DNA of 64,000 bases from positions 39,413,469 through 39,477,468 of the forward strand of contig BTRK01000005.1 in assembly GCA_036245805.1 (NCBI GenBank), given 5' to 3'. This DNA comes from Pristionchus mayeri. Lineage: Eukaryota; Nematoda; Chromadorea; Rhabditida; Neodiplogasteridae. Below, in pieces: positions 45,901 to 60,900 of the stretch (within the stretch, counting starts at the first letter, position 1; each line of letters begins with the position of its first letter). The position numbers were made by a program, and so were the translations under genes. The notes beneath the pieces were generated by a model. That model was not told the origin of the DNA and ran no database searches. It saw only the letters and a program-made list of their open reading frames with translations.

Positions 45901-48900
45901 ATCTCACCTTCGTCATCTTCCTCCTCCTCTGCCGCATTCTTCTTCTTGTCCAGCGAGAGTGCCATCGTGTCCTTGCGCAGCAGACGGGCGATCGCTGCAA
46001 AATCAATATTTCAATCAATCAATATTTTATTGCATAGTGCACTTCTTCCAATCAGGGCTTCGTACTCGTAACATGATGCGAAAAACTGCGACTGCGAAAA
46101 AGGGCATGAAATTCTGTTCATACTCTTTAGAGTGATACAGACGAAAAAATTTCATTAAAACTTTCTCAATTTCACCAACATGATTCCGCTCTCATCCTAT
46201 TCCCGTTTCATCATTTTCCTAAATCGGCTAGTTCTCTTGTCACAATGGCTTCTGCCCAACATTCTGCACTCACATGGCTTCCTCCCTCTCCTGTCCTCCT
46301 CCTCCTCATCTTCGTCCTCCTCTTCTTCCCTCTGTTCCTCCTCCTCGCATGACGAATCTCCCGATTCGCAATCGGTAGAGGAGTCCGATCTGCCAGGGAA
46401 CGAAATCATTCCCTGTATTCGGCCCATATTCATTCATATTATTATTTATCCTGACGCACAATGGCCCTACAGGAGGGTGACTTCAGTGTGGAGGGGATAA
46501 GGATCTTCGGGGATAAATTATAATTATCGACCGATATAATTGGATCGATAATTTGCTCAAGTACTGCGAAGGGAGAAAAATTACTTTCTCCTTCTTTAAA
46601 ACTTCCTTACCACACTACAAGATACCGACGTGAGGTTTAAAGAACACCCCCGAATATCGTTTAAACCACTCCAGCAAGTCCATATCACATGCAACCATTT
46701 ACCAGAAAATAGTTTTAAAAATAGGCAAATCGGCGATGAGGTCTTGGTTGGCCCATGTTTCAGTGATAAAATATACATCGGACTGCTCCTAGTATTCAAT
46801 TCCATGGATCGAAATGCAACAAAAATATCCATTTCCAAATGTTTTGATTCCACCATGCCAATTCGTATTTTAAACTCAACTTAAGTACCCGAGCAAACTA
46901 AGACAGCAATTTCTTTCCGGATAAACTTGACCAAAACTATCCCCGTTTTAGTCATCAACCAAACCTAACTTCATTCTCTCATCTTCATCACTCACTGTTT
47001 CCTTCTCCTCTTCACGATCGCCTCTCCGTTCAGTCTGATCCGCGATGGCGCACCCGGCTTCTTCAGTACCGGCTTCTCGGGCTGCGCGTCGAACCGAGGC
47101 TCCTGACGAGAAATCGATAGTACAGTACTCCTCCACTGCCCTATCCTACCGTAACCTGCTTTTCCGTACCTTGGCTGCAATCTGCTCAAAGGTGCCCGTC
47201 TTCGGTGGTTCTTGAGCTGCAGGGGACAGCATTCCTGCAGCCTTCCCATTGCCCTCCGACCTCCTGGCTGCAGCTGTAGATCCACGCATAGGGGCGTCGG
47301 CTGACTGATAAGGGGAATATTTGGCATCTTGCTCTTCGCTCAAAACGCTATTTCACTTGGAAAAGGCATTGATTAGAAAGTACTTGGTCGTTCGAAATTT
47401 GAATCTAGGTAAAGGGAGAATATGAATTTTATTCATTGCCGAAATAGCCAACTACAAATTGCTGTTTAAATCACAGAAGGCAATTGAGCCATCTTTGAAA
47501 CACCAAAACTTCATGATCAAAATTACAAATTCGCAATTTAGAACCGCCTCCATGCATACTAAAACAGTACCAAGAAGCTCTTTACTCTACCTACTCTAAT
47601 CACTCTTACTCTCTCCTCTCTTTCTCTCTCTCATCTCCGAATGCTACTACAAAGCTATCGCAATGAAATTTAGCACCAGAAACAAACGAGAGATAGAGCG
47701 AGAGGAAAAGCAAGAGAAGTGGGGGAATATGCGAAAAACAAAAGACATGGGAGAGGAAAGCGGACCATGGGAAAGAACGAATTACATAGAACGCCCCCCT
47801 ATTTTGTGACCTCTCAGATTTCGCTCGATTTCGGAGTTTTCGAAAATCGAAACAACACTGACTACTGTAAATATACCAGCTAGGCCGGATACACAACAGT
47901 GTCAACCTAACCTTCGATGTATTCAATCAAAACGCTGCTCGGGATTGATAAGAAAGTTTTTTAGAACTCGTCATCGGCGACGTATTGCATCAAGTACACG
48001 CATTCGTCTAAAAGCAACCCGTGAAGCAGGGAGCAGCAGGCTTGCGCAAAATATTCAGAAAATAGCATACTCTGATAGAGAAAGGTTTCCTGTAATTATT
48101 CTACGCAGAAGCAGAGAGAAAATGATCAAGTGCACATCACTGGCCAGTTGTAATATCCGTGGAACCCAAACGCATTAGGCTGAACAACGCTACAACACCA
48201 CAACAAAAAACTACACAACAATAACGAAAAAAAGGATGACGACGTTAAGGGGCTGGAGCGAATTATGCGCATTGTTCATGAATATTCAAGACTGGTGAGT
48301 AGTCAGAGATCGGTTCCTTTGGCATCAATGCCTCTCCTTATTAGAACTGTGAAAGTTATGAAAGAGGTCGGCGTAAAGTTCCCACAAATCTTGGAGGACA
48401 AAGGGTCGTAAAGAATGCGCAAATGTATGCAAGAAGAAAAATAGTTCAAAAAGTTCAAAAATAATATTGATTTGATTATACGCGAACACAGTGCAACAAT
48501 GCAAAGCCACATTCCACGATGGATCTGAAACATCGATGAAACCGATAGCCAACGGGAGACTTCTACCTCTGAAAAATTCCGCTTTACCCCAACCACTAGA
48601 TCTATCTCGCAAATTACAACACGTGTAACACACGAGGTATCAACATAGAGGGCATGGTGCGTAATGTCATGTCCCCCTACTAAACAACAGAACCTTCTTC
48701 TACATTCAATAAGAAAGTTCCGGGATGCAGGCACTAGGTCGGATGAGAACTATTACGCCATGCCGCCTTTGATATATCAAAGACGGCATAACGTCATAGT
48801 TGTCATTAGACTTAGCGCCCCCGAAGATGACCACTTCTAGGAAGGGAAGGGGGGGGGGGCTTGTATGAGTAATCGCGCTCGAAAGAGATGCAATCTCGGC

Positions 48901-51900
48901 ATCCTCAGAACTCATTCTGGGAAGGGTCGAAAGACAGAAATCGATAAAGCTACTCGACAGCCGAGTAAAAGCTCTGCTTTTCCCCAAGCTCTTTAGTCGG
49001 TCAGAGACAGCGAGAGAGCATGTGATACGAGGAGAGCCAGACATACTCCCTCCGACAGCAGCGTCAGCTTTCTTCCTCTTAATGCATGCGAAAACAGAGA
49101 GTAGGAGGAAAAATGAAGAGGGAGAGGAATTACAGTTCCTGGCCACACTCTACGTGTTTTTTGCTCTCTCAGTTGCTCTCTGACAGAAGAGAGAGGAGAT
49201 TCTTCGTGGGAGTCTCGCCACCTAACGCGGGGGAAGCGCGCAAAAATGTCGCGCCTTAATGGGCTGGAACACGACAGTCAGAACAAAAGAAAAAAGCAAG
49301 AGCAATAAGACTGTCCACATTTTTTTATTTTTTTTCGTACAAGAATTGCGCTCTGTATTGCATCACTTGAGATTCACCGAATATTACAACAAATTGGCGC
49401 CTGAGACCACCGGGTGCTTTCAACAAGTTTAATTTTCCCACAAGCTGTTGCAGACTCGTCATTAGACAGGAATATCTACGAGCCTGTAATATCCTTTAGG
49501 CTGCGCTTAATCAGCAGGTCAGATTAAATATCAACTAACAAAAATTTGAATTTACTCTGTCGTAGGGGCCGAAGAGGAACTCAACCACTCGCTGCATGGG
49601 AGATACTAGCAGACTAGAGTCCTCCTCTGTTCAGCAGGGGGGGGGAGGTACACACCGACCAAGACGACGGCTAATGACTGCACCGCACAACAAAACATTC
49701 GAACAGAGAGCGGCAATCAGAGAGGAAGAGACGGGGGAAAGAAATAAGGAGCAAACAACCGCATAGCCACCTTGCCTGTAATAATTCAAGAAAGGATCTC
49801 CCTCCTCCCACTATTTCTCGCTGATCATACAGCACCAGACCAAAAAACAGTAATACAATCGCGGTTCTACAGGGAGGAAAGTTAGAGAGCATGGCGTCTC
49901 TCACTTTATTATGTCCCCCAATATAGCTGCAGAATCCACTTCCTCCAGCTCTCAGATCCTGGGAACTGTCGCGAGAGAAATGAGGGAACCGAGAACCAAA
50001 TCGAGGGGAAAACATCCCGCGGTCCTACTCGGTTCTACTCACAGCTTTCGACAGCATGTTCCCCCTCTGCCACATATCCCTTGTGAAATGAGCAATTTCG
50101 TGTCGCTGTCCAATTCAGGAGTGAGCAATGAGCAAGCAATATGGATACCATAACCGTGCAAAATTCTGAGCTCATAGAATGCCCGTGATATACAATAATC
50201 AATACCGTAATCACAAGGATACGCAAATCAATGTGGGATACATGAAGCGATCAACGAGGCGCTAGTAATATGGATACCGTAACTACGTAAAAGCTGCATT
50301 CACAGAATGACCGTGATCCACAGTAATCCACGTATACGGAAATCAATAACACTAAAAATCAATATTGACCCGTAAGCAGTTCTGAAGAGTGAACACCATT
50401 CAATAACGCATGTCTTCCGCTCATCTCGCCCGCCCCCCTCTCTCTCTCTTCTCCCCCGCAGCATTTTCTGATCTACGCTCATTCTCTGCTGTCTCTCTTC
50501 TAGCCACACTCTCTCGCTCTCTCCCTCTCTATACCTCTCTCTGCCCTCTTACTCTCTTGTTGTTCCCCGCTCTCTCCCCCACGTTTTTCAGTATCCGGTA
50601 GCGTCGGCGCTTTCATCGATGACATAATATCATGCATACCCCTTCAAAACCGCACGGAGCATTCGAGGTTCGGAGACAGGACAAGGAGATGAACCTACAC
50701 CAAAAGTAATCGGAGAGTCCTACATCAACCAAAAATATAAATATAAGAGCAAATCGGGATCTATTAAATTCATACTGTGGGTTTTAAATCCACTTTACAT
50801 AATCCCATTTCAGAACTCGGTAGAGACGTCCAGTCTTCCTTGCAAAACACTATCACATTCACAATCTAGCCGCACGGAACATTCGTGGTTCAGAAGTTTC
50901 ATAAACTTCTGGAAAGCTCTCGAGGGTTGATTAATGAGGATATGCAGGGGAAAATAAATAATCGAACAAACGATATGCTGCCTTAACACAAGATTCTTCT
51001 GCTTACCCCTAAAATCAATCCCTACAGTATTCCAACACAATAAATCGATCATCCACCGTACCTGCACTACCTCCTCCTCGTCGTCACTGGTTCTGCCCGT
51101 TTTATCTCCCTGCTGCTCGTCCTGCTCGGCTGCCGTATCGATCACGAGCACGGCTACTGTAATTAGAAGGATGATTGACGGTAAGAAGGCGCTATGGCGA
51201 GCTAATTAAGCTAGGCAAATGTAAGCGGCTGATTATTGATTGGTGAATACGGAATGATGGTAATACTTTAATCAGGATTACCCAGCTAGCTTGTGCTTAA
51301 TTCAGAAATTGAAGGCAGAATTGATTATCGGGCAATCATCAAGAACTTGGCGTATCGCTGCAGCCCCACCGTGCCAGGTGACAATTTCTTTATAAATATG
51401 GAACGGCTAGCCGAAAATCATGTGAATCATTTCTCTATCTTTTCTAATAAGCGATCTCGCGTCATTCGAACTTTGCGTGAATCACATTTCTCCTTATTAG
51501 TTCAGTACATTGCTGATAAAGAAAAGCGAACCAAAAATACTTCACAAAATTTTACGCAAAATGAGCCTGTAAAATAGTCTACATTCTACACATTTTCGCG
51601 TTTACTAAATCACTACAGTTCGAAATTGCAACTACGGAGGCCTGATCGATAAATATATTTTTAAAAAGAAGATCTCTACTCGAGCGAATTGAAAACAATC
51701 TTTGAAAACATAAGCTATCCCTGCAACCACACAGTACCAGGCGACAACTTGAAACCGACTACATGAAAACCAAGCTTTTTTTTCTTAAATGCGCATCATT
51801 TGAACACATTTAGCATTTCTCCCCAGCTGATCGCGCCTTTTACTCTTGCTAATACAGATTATAAATGAAGAGAGAGAGAGACTGCTACCACTATAAAATA

Positions 51901-54900
51901 CGCGGTGTGAATTATGCGAGAGAAATAGAGGAAAATAGGAGGCGGGACGCGCCTTGATTAGGCTAATCGCACACTCCTTTCCTTTGACGATCGTCTGATC
52001 CTCTCCAACCTGCACGTTCTCTCGCTCTGCCTAACCAGAACTACAGTCGGGCCACTCCTACCCGTTGCTGTTATCGACTCCCACCACTCACTTAATCCCC
52101 CTATTTTAGAAAACATTTTGATTCCGTTCACTGGTACGCTCTTTCATCGATCAGTGAGACCTATAGATCGCTTAGAACGATGAAGGCGCGACCTTAAAAT
52201 GCCTGCACTCTAGGCGTAATCCACACAAATTATCGTCTTATCTCAGAAGATCGACTAATGACCTCTCCAGTCCCGGCTCTAATTCCTCCTAATCTTCCCA
52301 TAAAAAGGGGGAGCAACCTCTACGCAAACCACTCGCTGCACTTTCAAAGAAAAGAACGCGTACAAGCCAGGGGAACAATCACCCACTTTCCCCAGTATCG
52401 CCTAATCCCAGGTAATAGTTCGGATGAGAACTATGACGTCATCTAGCCTTTGATATATCAAAGGCGGCATGATGCCATAGTTTTCATCCGACCTAGTGTC
52501 CGCCTAATCCCACCTCCCACGCCCCTCAACAACAACACTGACCGAGCACTTTCCGCGCTTCTGACAGACATGGAAATTGGATTCCAGGAGGTCAGCACTG
52601 TCAATCAAAAACGCCATCCAAAACAACAAGTGAATTCCAAAAATACCATTCACGCTCGCGCTTCCCACCGCCTCCTGCACCTTCTTGCTGTTCTTCCTAC
52701 ACAGCCCACAGACGGTGCTCTTCAACCGGGCTACTAGCTCCTTCATTCGCTCTGCTCTTCCCTTCTCACTCTATCTCCAGAGTCAGATGCAACTTGATTG
52801 TAGACAGAACGTGCTACGGGTCACTTCTCCCTTCCAGAGAGAGCTCTGCTCTATGGAGATCGTACGGTAGAGGAGCAGTCGTGGATCGACGAGGTCCAGG
52901 TGGATCGATGACGTGCGGGCAGCAGATAGGCAGGGAGGGGGGGGGGGGCAGGGGAAATATAGTGGAGTGTGGAACAACAGCCTCTCCCTCTTCCTCCACT
53001 CGACCACTATCCGATGCAGAGGGGAGAGATTACACGTAGAACAATGCACTCGATCGACGGAGAGGCTGTGGGAGCAAATCACCATAATCGAGCGCTCTCC
53101 TGCTTTCGCGTGCTCTCTCGCCACTCCATCCAGTGGTAGATCACGACGACTCGAGAGGCCAAGCAGGCAACCGCTTACTCAGTCACCCGCTGATTCACGG
53201 CTGCTTACTTACGATAATATTCATGCAATCACACGCCTATGAGTCGCCTCCCATCGCCTACTCTTTTTCGCCCTCTCGAGGATCCCCGACTCCGAACATC
53301 TTTCTAGAGTACACATTTTGTTTTCCATCCCGTTCACCTCTTTCCCACAGTCCAAGTTGTAAATCTATCCGCCTGCCCTCATCTCTCTCCCTCTCAAGTT
53401 CGCTTGTCCCTGGCGTTTTGCTGCTTCGCCTTCTCCTCTTCTTTTCTCTTGCTCTCTGTTGACCTCCTGCTCCTCCTCTCGTTCCAAGAAACCAGTGAGC
53501 GGGTTCAAGCAGAATCAGAGAGCGTTGATCGCTGCCTTGAGCTAGCTGATCATGAGAGCGGGGTCAGAGAGAGCACGAGAAAGCGAGAGACTGGTTCTCA
53601 GGGTAGAGAAGCAGAGAGCTCAAATCACGAGTTTAATGACAGGAGCCAACGCGACTAGTGCGATTCGCTCAGTCCACACTGTGACGTCGCTTGTTGTGCT
53701 GAACCCCTCTTCCGAGACTGGCACTCCACATTCAACTCGCTCTCTCACCTGTCAGGTTAAGAAAGAGTGTTGAAGAGGGGCGAAATCGCTGTTCCCTTGG
53801 TGTCAATCGGCATTTTGCGGAAGTTATTGATGAGGATAGATGAAAGAATGCGTGCAGGTAGGAATGAGGAAGGAAAGCTGGAGGAGAATGTCTAAGGAAA
53901 CGCAAAGAAATCAGAAAGCGAAACTAGTAGAAGAGAATACATACATACACGAGTGTTATTAGTCGCAATATTTTTCGGATAATATACGTTCATGAAATTG
54001 TGCAGGGGGCAGCTCTTCAGATTTTCATAAACCTCAAAGAATCACGCAACAGAAATGATTGATGTGTGGAGGGGAAGCGGACAATATATAGTTTTTAGAG
54101 TAGTAAGAAGAGCTCATAATGCAGCTCTGGGAACATTCCGCCTTTACTACACGAAGTGAAACTAAGAATTCCCCGGTAATAAATTCAGGATGTAATCAGA
54201 AAATATGAGTATTAGTTATTTCGCGCCATCCGACCATCTAACGCAACTAATCTAAACCCGCAGCTATTACCCACGCATCGGAACTACAAATCTATAGGCA
54301 GCATTTGTACAAAGGAGAGGATTGCATTTATTTTCATTCAAAACTACAACAGTGGTTACGATTGACTGTAGCCGAACCCAAATACATAAATCTTCCCAAC
54401 CCTCCGGACGATTCCCCCCCCCCCCAGTAGTATTTCTACTCCATCAATGCATTTCTCCCATTAATTCCTTTATCACCCCTCAAAGTGATTGATTGCATGA
54501 TCAGAAACCATGATTCCTGGCTTTTTGCCTCTCTCCATTTTCTTGGAAAAAGACGTTTAGGGGGACCATTTCAGGTTTGCTCTACGCAGTGGAAAGGCGA
54601 ATTACACAGTAATAACATCACATTGGTGTAAGGATAACCTATTATTACAATTACAGGTTATTGTTAATTACAGGTTAACCCAATCCAAGCGTACAATGCA
54701 GCCCATGCAAATGTTTGACCTTTCCCCACACACCAGAGCAGTGAATCGACAAGCAAAGAGATGATTGCATTTATTGTTTATTAACCAGCCTAAGAGAAAG
54801 AAACTGCAAACGTTTCCAAATGCCAACTCTTCTCCACACTCTGGAACGTCGATTCCCTCGGTACCATTTCCATTCCATCACTCCATTTCTCCCATTCAGT

Positions 54901-57900
54901 CCCGCTTTATCACCCGTCACAGTGATTGATAGCATCCGACGATCAAGCTTCACGATCCCTTGCTTTTTGAGTCCCTCCCCCCCCCATGCTCGCTTGCAAC
55001 TCTGCTCTAAGTGGATTCTCGAACCGCTCAGTGGTCTCTCTCTCCCTTGCTTCTTCTCTCTTTTTCTCCAGAGACAAATGCTTCCCTCTTTTCTGCCCAT
55101 TCAACTGGGCACTTTGAATACAAATTAGGCGAGTCGAGGAGTACAGAGAACGGAAAGAGGAGGAGGAAATGTGCAAGAATAGAACTTGCAGCATGATGCT
55201 ATCAACCGAAAACTGCAGTGAAAAAGATTTATTTTTAAACCAACGTGAAGATGACGACCATTGAAAATGCAAAATACCGAGAGGTCATATGCGCGTCTCG
55301 AAATCAGAAACTGCCTAGTTAATAAAAAGCTCGATGAATAAAGGCACCAATCCTTCCTGCTTCATGTGGAATACAGATCTCAAAAGCGAATCGATCAGGA
55401 ATTGTATTGTTTGACTATTGCAGTTTTGCTCCTAAGAAAGTGCCATTCAGGAGCAGAAGATGAGTATTAAAGTGTGCTACTGGGAGCTCTCCGTGCAATC
55501 ACGCTTCCAATAATACGAGAAGCGATAAATCGCAAACAATCAGGTTACAAATTTCCAAGAAAAAAGTCTTTTCTCCCTCAGCACCTACAAATTCCTCATT
55601 TACAACTTCGCACATTTCACACACCAACGCTAAGTTACCGAGCAAATACACATTCGCTTGCGCAGAAAGCGTCACCTGGCACGTAATTTTAAAAAAAATC
55701 GATAATCACCCGTTACCGTACCTCTCTTCTTGCCGTCGTGCGCCACGCCGTTCGTCGTCGACGGGAGTACGGTAGACTCGTCGGTGATGCTGTAATATTT
55801 ATTTATTTATATAGAACGATCTTTGTCTGGCAAACTGTAAAAACCGCGCAGCGCCAGAACATCAACCAACCCAGGCACTACCTGGCGATCAATTTTTGAA
55901 AATATTTACTCGCGCGTACCCCTCGCAAGCCAGGCACTACCTGGCGATCAATTTTTGAAAATATTTACTCGCGCGTACCCCTCGCGTCCCCGGCTCTTCT
56001 TCGCGGATTCACTGTTCTTACATCCCATTGACTCCCCGTCTTCGCTTCCCCGTTCTCCCGAGCAATGGTCTCGGTCTCTCCAATCCACACGCTATCTCAC
56101 CGGTCAGACAGAGCGAGAGAGCACGCAATATCGAGAGAGTCAGACAATCTCTCTTTTCCCCGTTCTCCCACTTCTTCACACTCTTCAAACAGTACTCGCT
56201 TACTGCGCGTCGACCGATCTGCACCAAGGCAGAGAACTCTCCTGCTCTCTTCATTTCGCCTTACTCTGATCTCTCTCTGCCTTGACAGAGATCATCCCAA
56301 CTGCATGCTCTCTCACAACAGCACACTCTCTCGCTACCGCACAATGTTTCCTGTTGCACAAGAACAGCCAAGATCCCAGTGCGTCAGAGGAGAAGCAAGA
56401 ACAAATCTTCAGAGATCCTCATAAAAAATACCCGAGTGCGAACTTTACTGTCTGACTCAAGCAACACAAAAATTATTTCGCGATGAGGAATGTCTAATCC
56501 GTGTCATCTTTCTCTGCAAAAGTGACTAAACCTGCCCTTCTACACATTCTTTACATTTCAACTGCTTTTTCACGACCTTAGGTATCAGAAAATATTTCAA
56601 ATTCCAAACTCACGACTCGACAATCACACCATAGAGCAACCCCCTCTTATCCTCGAGAACTCGTGAGACCCCGTTGGTGTAAAGGCGCTTTTTGATGCGA
56701 GACTAGAGAGAAGGTTCAGAGCACACACTAATCTCGTGTGCTCTAGGTGTTAGCGATTGTTGGCAGGGAATCGTGCACCACGCTTTCTGATTACTCAGAG
56801 TACAGTAAGACTACAGTGCTTCCTGATTTCCATGACACTGTAGCCAGCCGATGGCTGACGTTGCCTGTGGCAGGTCTCTACGTGCGCGTGGCATCTAGTG
56901 ATACAGTAATCCCCAAACAGGCATGTGTACAGTAACCGTTGGCTTCAAGGTTACTGTAGCTAGCCGAGACCACTGTCGTTGACAGGTCTCTGTGTGGCGT
57001 CTGACAGGCGCAATGATCGATTGCTTCCGTCGCCCTCTCCCCCATCCGTCACGTCGCATTCGTGTGGTGCAGTTTGTGTATGCGTGTGTGTGTTTTGCTT
57101 CCGCATCCTCCATGACATGGCGGCGACTTATAATCTTCGAATTCCGGAAGTCTCTTCATTACACCCAATGAACCAGGCAGTCTGGGGCAACAATGATTCA
57201 TTTTGTATTGAATACGATTGAAGAAAGTCAATAGCTTAGTTGCATCAATAATAAACAACGCAAACTAACAACGCAACCCACGAGATCGCCAGGTGAACTT
57301 GGGTGGCGCTGAATCAACTTATGACGAGATCTGCTGAAGGCAGACAATGACCAGTAACCATCATAGTTAGCACAACAATACTAATGGTCTGCAACCGCGG
57401 CGAACTGTTGTATCACTAAATCCATATATGCCGACAGTTCAGCAAGGCTGCCAATGCGAGGGCGGCCCGAAAGAATAAAACAAAAAGGAGCGCAACAAAT
57501 TTTCATTCATCACGGCGGACTCTGGCACCACTGATTCTACTTCTCTCGAGATGGTCGGATAGTAGTCAATGGTCACAGAGTGTGTCCCATTAAAAATACA
57601 CTAATTTTCACTACCTCGGCGAACTCTCGCACCACTAATTCTACGTCTCCTGTACAATTCAGAAGGCAGTCAATTTCGTCTTGACATGTGTAAAAAAATA
57701 AACAACCAATAATTCCCACCCGGCAGTCTCCACCGCTTCATCACATTCCCTAACATTCTGGGCAACCAATGCTTGTTGCACCCTTGTTTCAAAATCCAAA
57801 CATCCCTCCTCCTACTTACTCATTCCCCTTCACACTCCTCTCTTTGCACCCTACTCCCGCATTCTCTCACGCTTCCTTCCTGCATTCTCTGATGCTCGCA

Positions 57901-60900
57901 CTTCCTCTTTCCAGAAGCTCGCTCAATTTCGCACGCTCTCTCGTCACCCAGACCGTTGCCTATGCACAATTCATAGAAGAAGCAGATCATTACTCTCTAG
58001 AGTTCGAGAAACCGTGGTACGGTCTCTTCATCCTCTACATTCTCACACCACTCCATCAGTCTTGATAGTATTTAAAAGGAGAGTCAAAGACCCGTTTATC
58101 GGCATCTGCTGCTCCCCATCTGCGCACGGGAGAGAGGGCCAACCACTCAGAGCGGTTTGCCCGTGTGTCCTCTCAATCTCAGATGGCCCGGTTGTTTTGC
58201 TCCGTGCCCCGCTATCTTCTTTCCATATCTGCTTCTCCGCGCTCCCTCACTCCCGCGCGATCTCTCGTCCCGAGCTCATCTCAAGTTTTTGGACGATTTT
58301 CCTCGGAGAGAGGAACGGAAATTGGGTGTGCGGGTGCAACTTGAGAAGGAGGACGAAGGGAGGAAGGAGGGGAGAGGAAGAGGAAGGGGGCACAGAGAGA
58401 AGTGGGGAAGACGGGAAGTTATGAGATATCAGCGGCGTCAGGGGATAGACGGGGAAGAGGAGCGAGTGAAAAATGAGAAGGCGACCAAGAGCAATGAGCA
58501 CACACGTCAGACAGAGAGATCCGTGCCACCAAGAGAGATCAAAGATCACAGAAAAGGATCAAAGATCAATTAGAGGCTAACATTCCGTTGCTAGTAGCCA
58601 AAACACGGCTGTTTCGCGTTTCTTCTCCATCTTGTAAGCGTCGCAAATAAGCAAACCGCGATTGTTTGAGATTGGGTGATAAAAAATACAAAACTAAACA
58701 TTTCGCACCAGGAGATCTCGGGATTCGACCCCTTCTATTATCCTTAGTGAGCACTGGAACCTCGATTGGTCACGCGCTTCATACCGATTACAAATAGGAA
58801 ACACAATGTTGAATCTAGGGCGCACTCCTCCAGCCAATTCCAAAGTAATTCAAAGCGCAAAGATCAAAGATCAAGCTACTCACGTAATGATGGGCGTTGG
58901 CCGGCAGTCGGTCGTCGAGACTGAAATCAATTTTGTTGCTATTTTAAGAAATCAAAATAATAACAACAACAATACATCATCGCATTCCTGCGGCGCCATA
59001 TCTATGCTTCAAAGATATAAGATATATGGTAGGACGGATGTGCTCCCATCTTTCCTCGAATTTCCCTGGGGAACAACACAACACACGAGCAAGCTAGCGC
59101 AGATTGCTTGCCGCAGTTTCTCTCGGAGAAGATGAACAACATGATATCACACCACCCGTCAGATAGGTGTTCCAGGCAATCCAGATAAGCGCGCTAGGGC
59201 CTGAGGCCATAAATAGTTCGCCTTGTTTATTCCGGGCGCTTATAGATCTATGATCACAAATAGGGCTATCGGGATGGAAAGCCGTCAATAACTAACAAGG
59301 CAGTGGGCAGTTTACTGCTTTTCAGTTTCGTAATAGCCAGGAGTAGAAAGCGCTAGACAATAAACTTTGCCCAAAATAGTAAGATCAAAGATCAAAGATC
59401 AATCTCACTTACCAATCGTCGCGAGGGACGCGGCCCGCGGCTGCGAGTCGATCGAGACCGTTTCTGCTGTCGCCGCTGACTTGTTTCCATCGCTGCTGCT
59501 TCTGGAGAGGATTGCATCATCACGAGGCAATTCCTCGCTTCACAAGTTACTTTTTCCAAATTCCTTTCACCAAAAGCAAGCCAACCATCCATTTCCATTC
59601 ATAACGATCTGTCATCTCTTTGGGAAAAAAGTTTGCTTTTGCTCTTTTTTTCGGGTGGCTGTATCTTTTACACGGAGAACCTCTCCCCATGCCATTCTTT
59701 GCTTCTTATTCATGCAATCTCCCCTCTCCCAGAATGAAAACACGACGACGGCGCGAGAGCCAGACGAAAAAAAACTCTAGCATTCATATATGGATGGAGG
59801 CGCACTATGCGATGTGGGGGCGCGCGCGCATCGACAACAACACACATACGTCTGTTGGCGCTACTACTGTAAGCCAAAAGTGCTGCATTCAAAAGAGGGA
59901 GCGGCGGATACGAGGTTATTCGCAATGTTTTTGGAGCTACCGTAGTCTGAAGGTACCGTAATCTACAAGAACTTTGGGGCTACCGTAATCCAAAACTACC
60001 GTATACCTGAACTTTCTCGACAGCGACTTTCTCCACTTCCACGGTCGCACGAGGTGGCGCCAGAAGCGCGATGGGAAGATGCGACGGCGCGCCCTGAGAT
60101 ATTAAAATATTAATTATTAATTTTTGCGAAGCATAGGGAACGTTTACTATACATCCATGCTCCAGAACTTGCGCACCAAGTGACGCCTCAGATCACCGAG
60201 ATTCTTTTTTTTATGATTTCGAAAAACGAGAGGTAACATGCAACATGGATTTCAACAGCTCTTGAGAACTGGGGAAAAAAATATGGATCAATTGTTGAAT
60301 TGTTTTAGAAGACAATCTTCTGAAGTCAGCACACCCTACCACTCTCTCCTTCCCTTATTCCCGTTCTCTAGCTTCAATCTACCGGGCGGTGCAAGATTTT
60401 TTTCTAGACTGTCCATCTCAAAAACCGGAATCCGCCGGGTTCTGACCCCTTCTTTCTCAAGTGTAGCCCCTCTGGTGTACTCATCCCTACGCGTGATCCT
60501 GACGTGTGTGGGGGTACACTAGCCAGCGAGCAAATACTCGCCCACCAGCGGAGATCCCCTCTCTGCCTGTCTGAGGTCTCTCGATATCCCGTGCTCTCTC
60601 GTCTGCTCTGACCGGTGATAGAACAGGAGTCTTGACGATTACTCAGATCCCCACGTCCTACAGCTGATTACCGTCATTTAAAGGTTCGAAGACGAAGTTG
60701 TGACGTCATAATCAGAGTTCAAAGATCAGTTACCTAGAAACCAAGGAGCATGGATCATGAGGAGCGCCAAATCACTACTAAGTTTCCTCCTACAGTATCT
60801 CGTTGTCATTTAAAGGTTCGACGATGACATCATTAGCATAGTTCAAAGATCATTGACAGCAAACAAAATGGTACAATCCCAGTAATCTCTCTCGAGGCCA

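Noticed and set aside
46180..46500. Ser-rich 106-codon plus-strand frame
   Set aside because: Antisense of the acidic exon 9 (GAG/GAA repeats read as CTC/TTC).
52783..53773. Several overlapping 60-113 codon frames near 53 kb as new genes
   Set aside because: All lie in PHACTR intron 5, in GA/CT-rich DNA, open on both strands with no splice chain or family resemblance.
58014..58573. 136-138 codon Arg/Glu-rich frames
   Set aside because: Low-complexity GAGGAAGG sequence within PHACTR intron 4; two overlapping frames are open at once.
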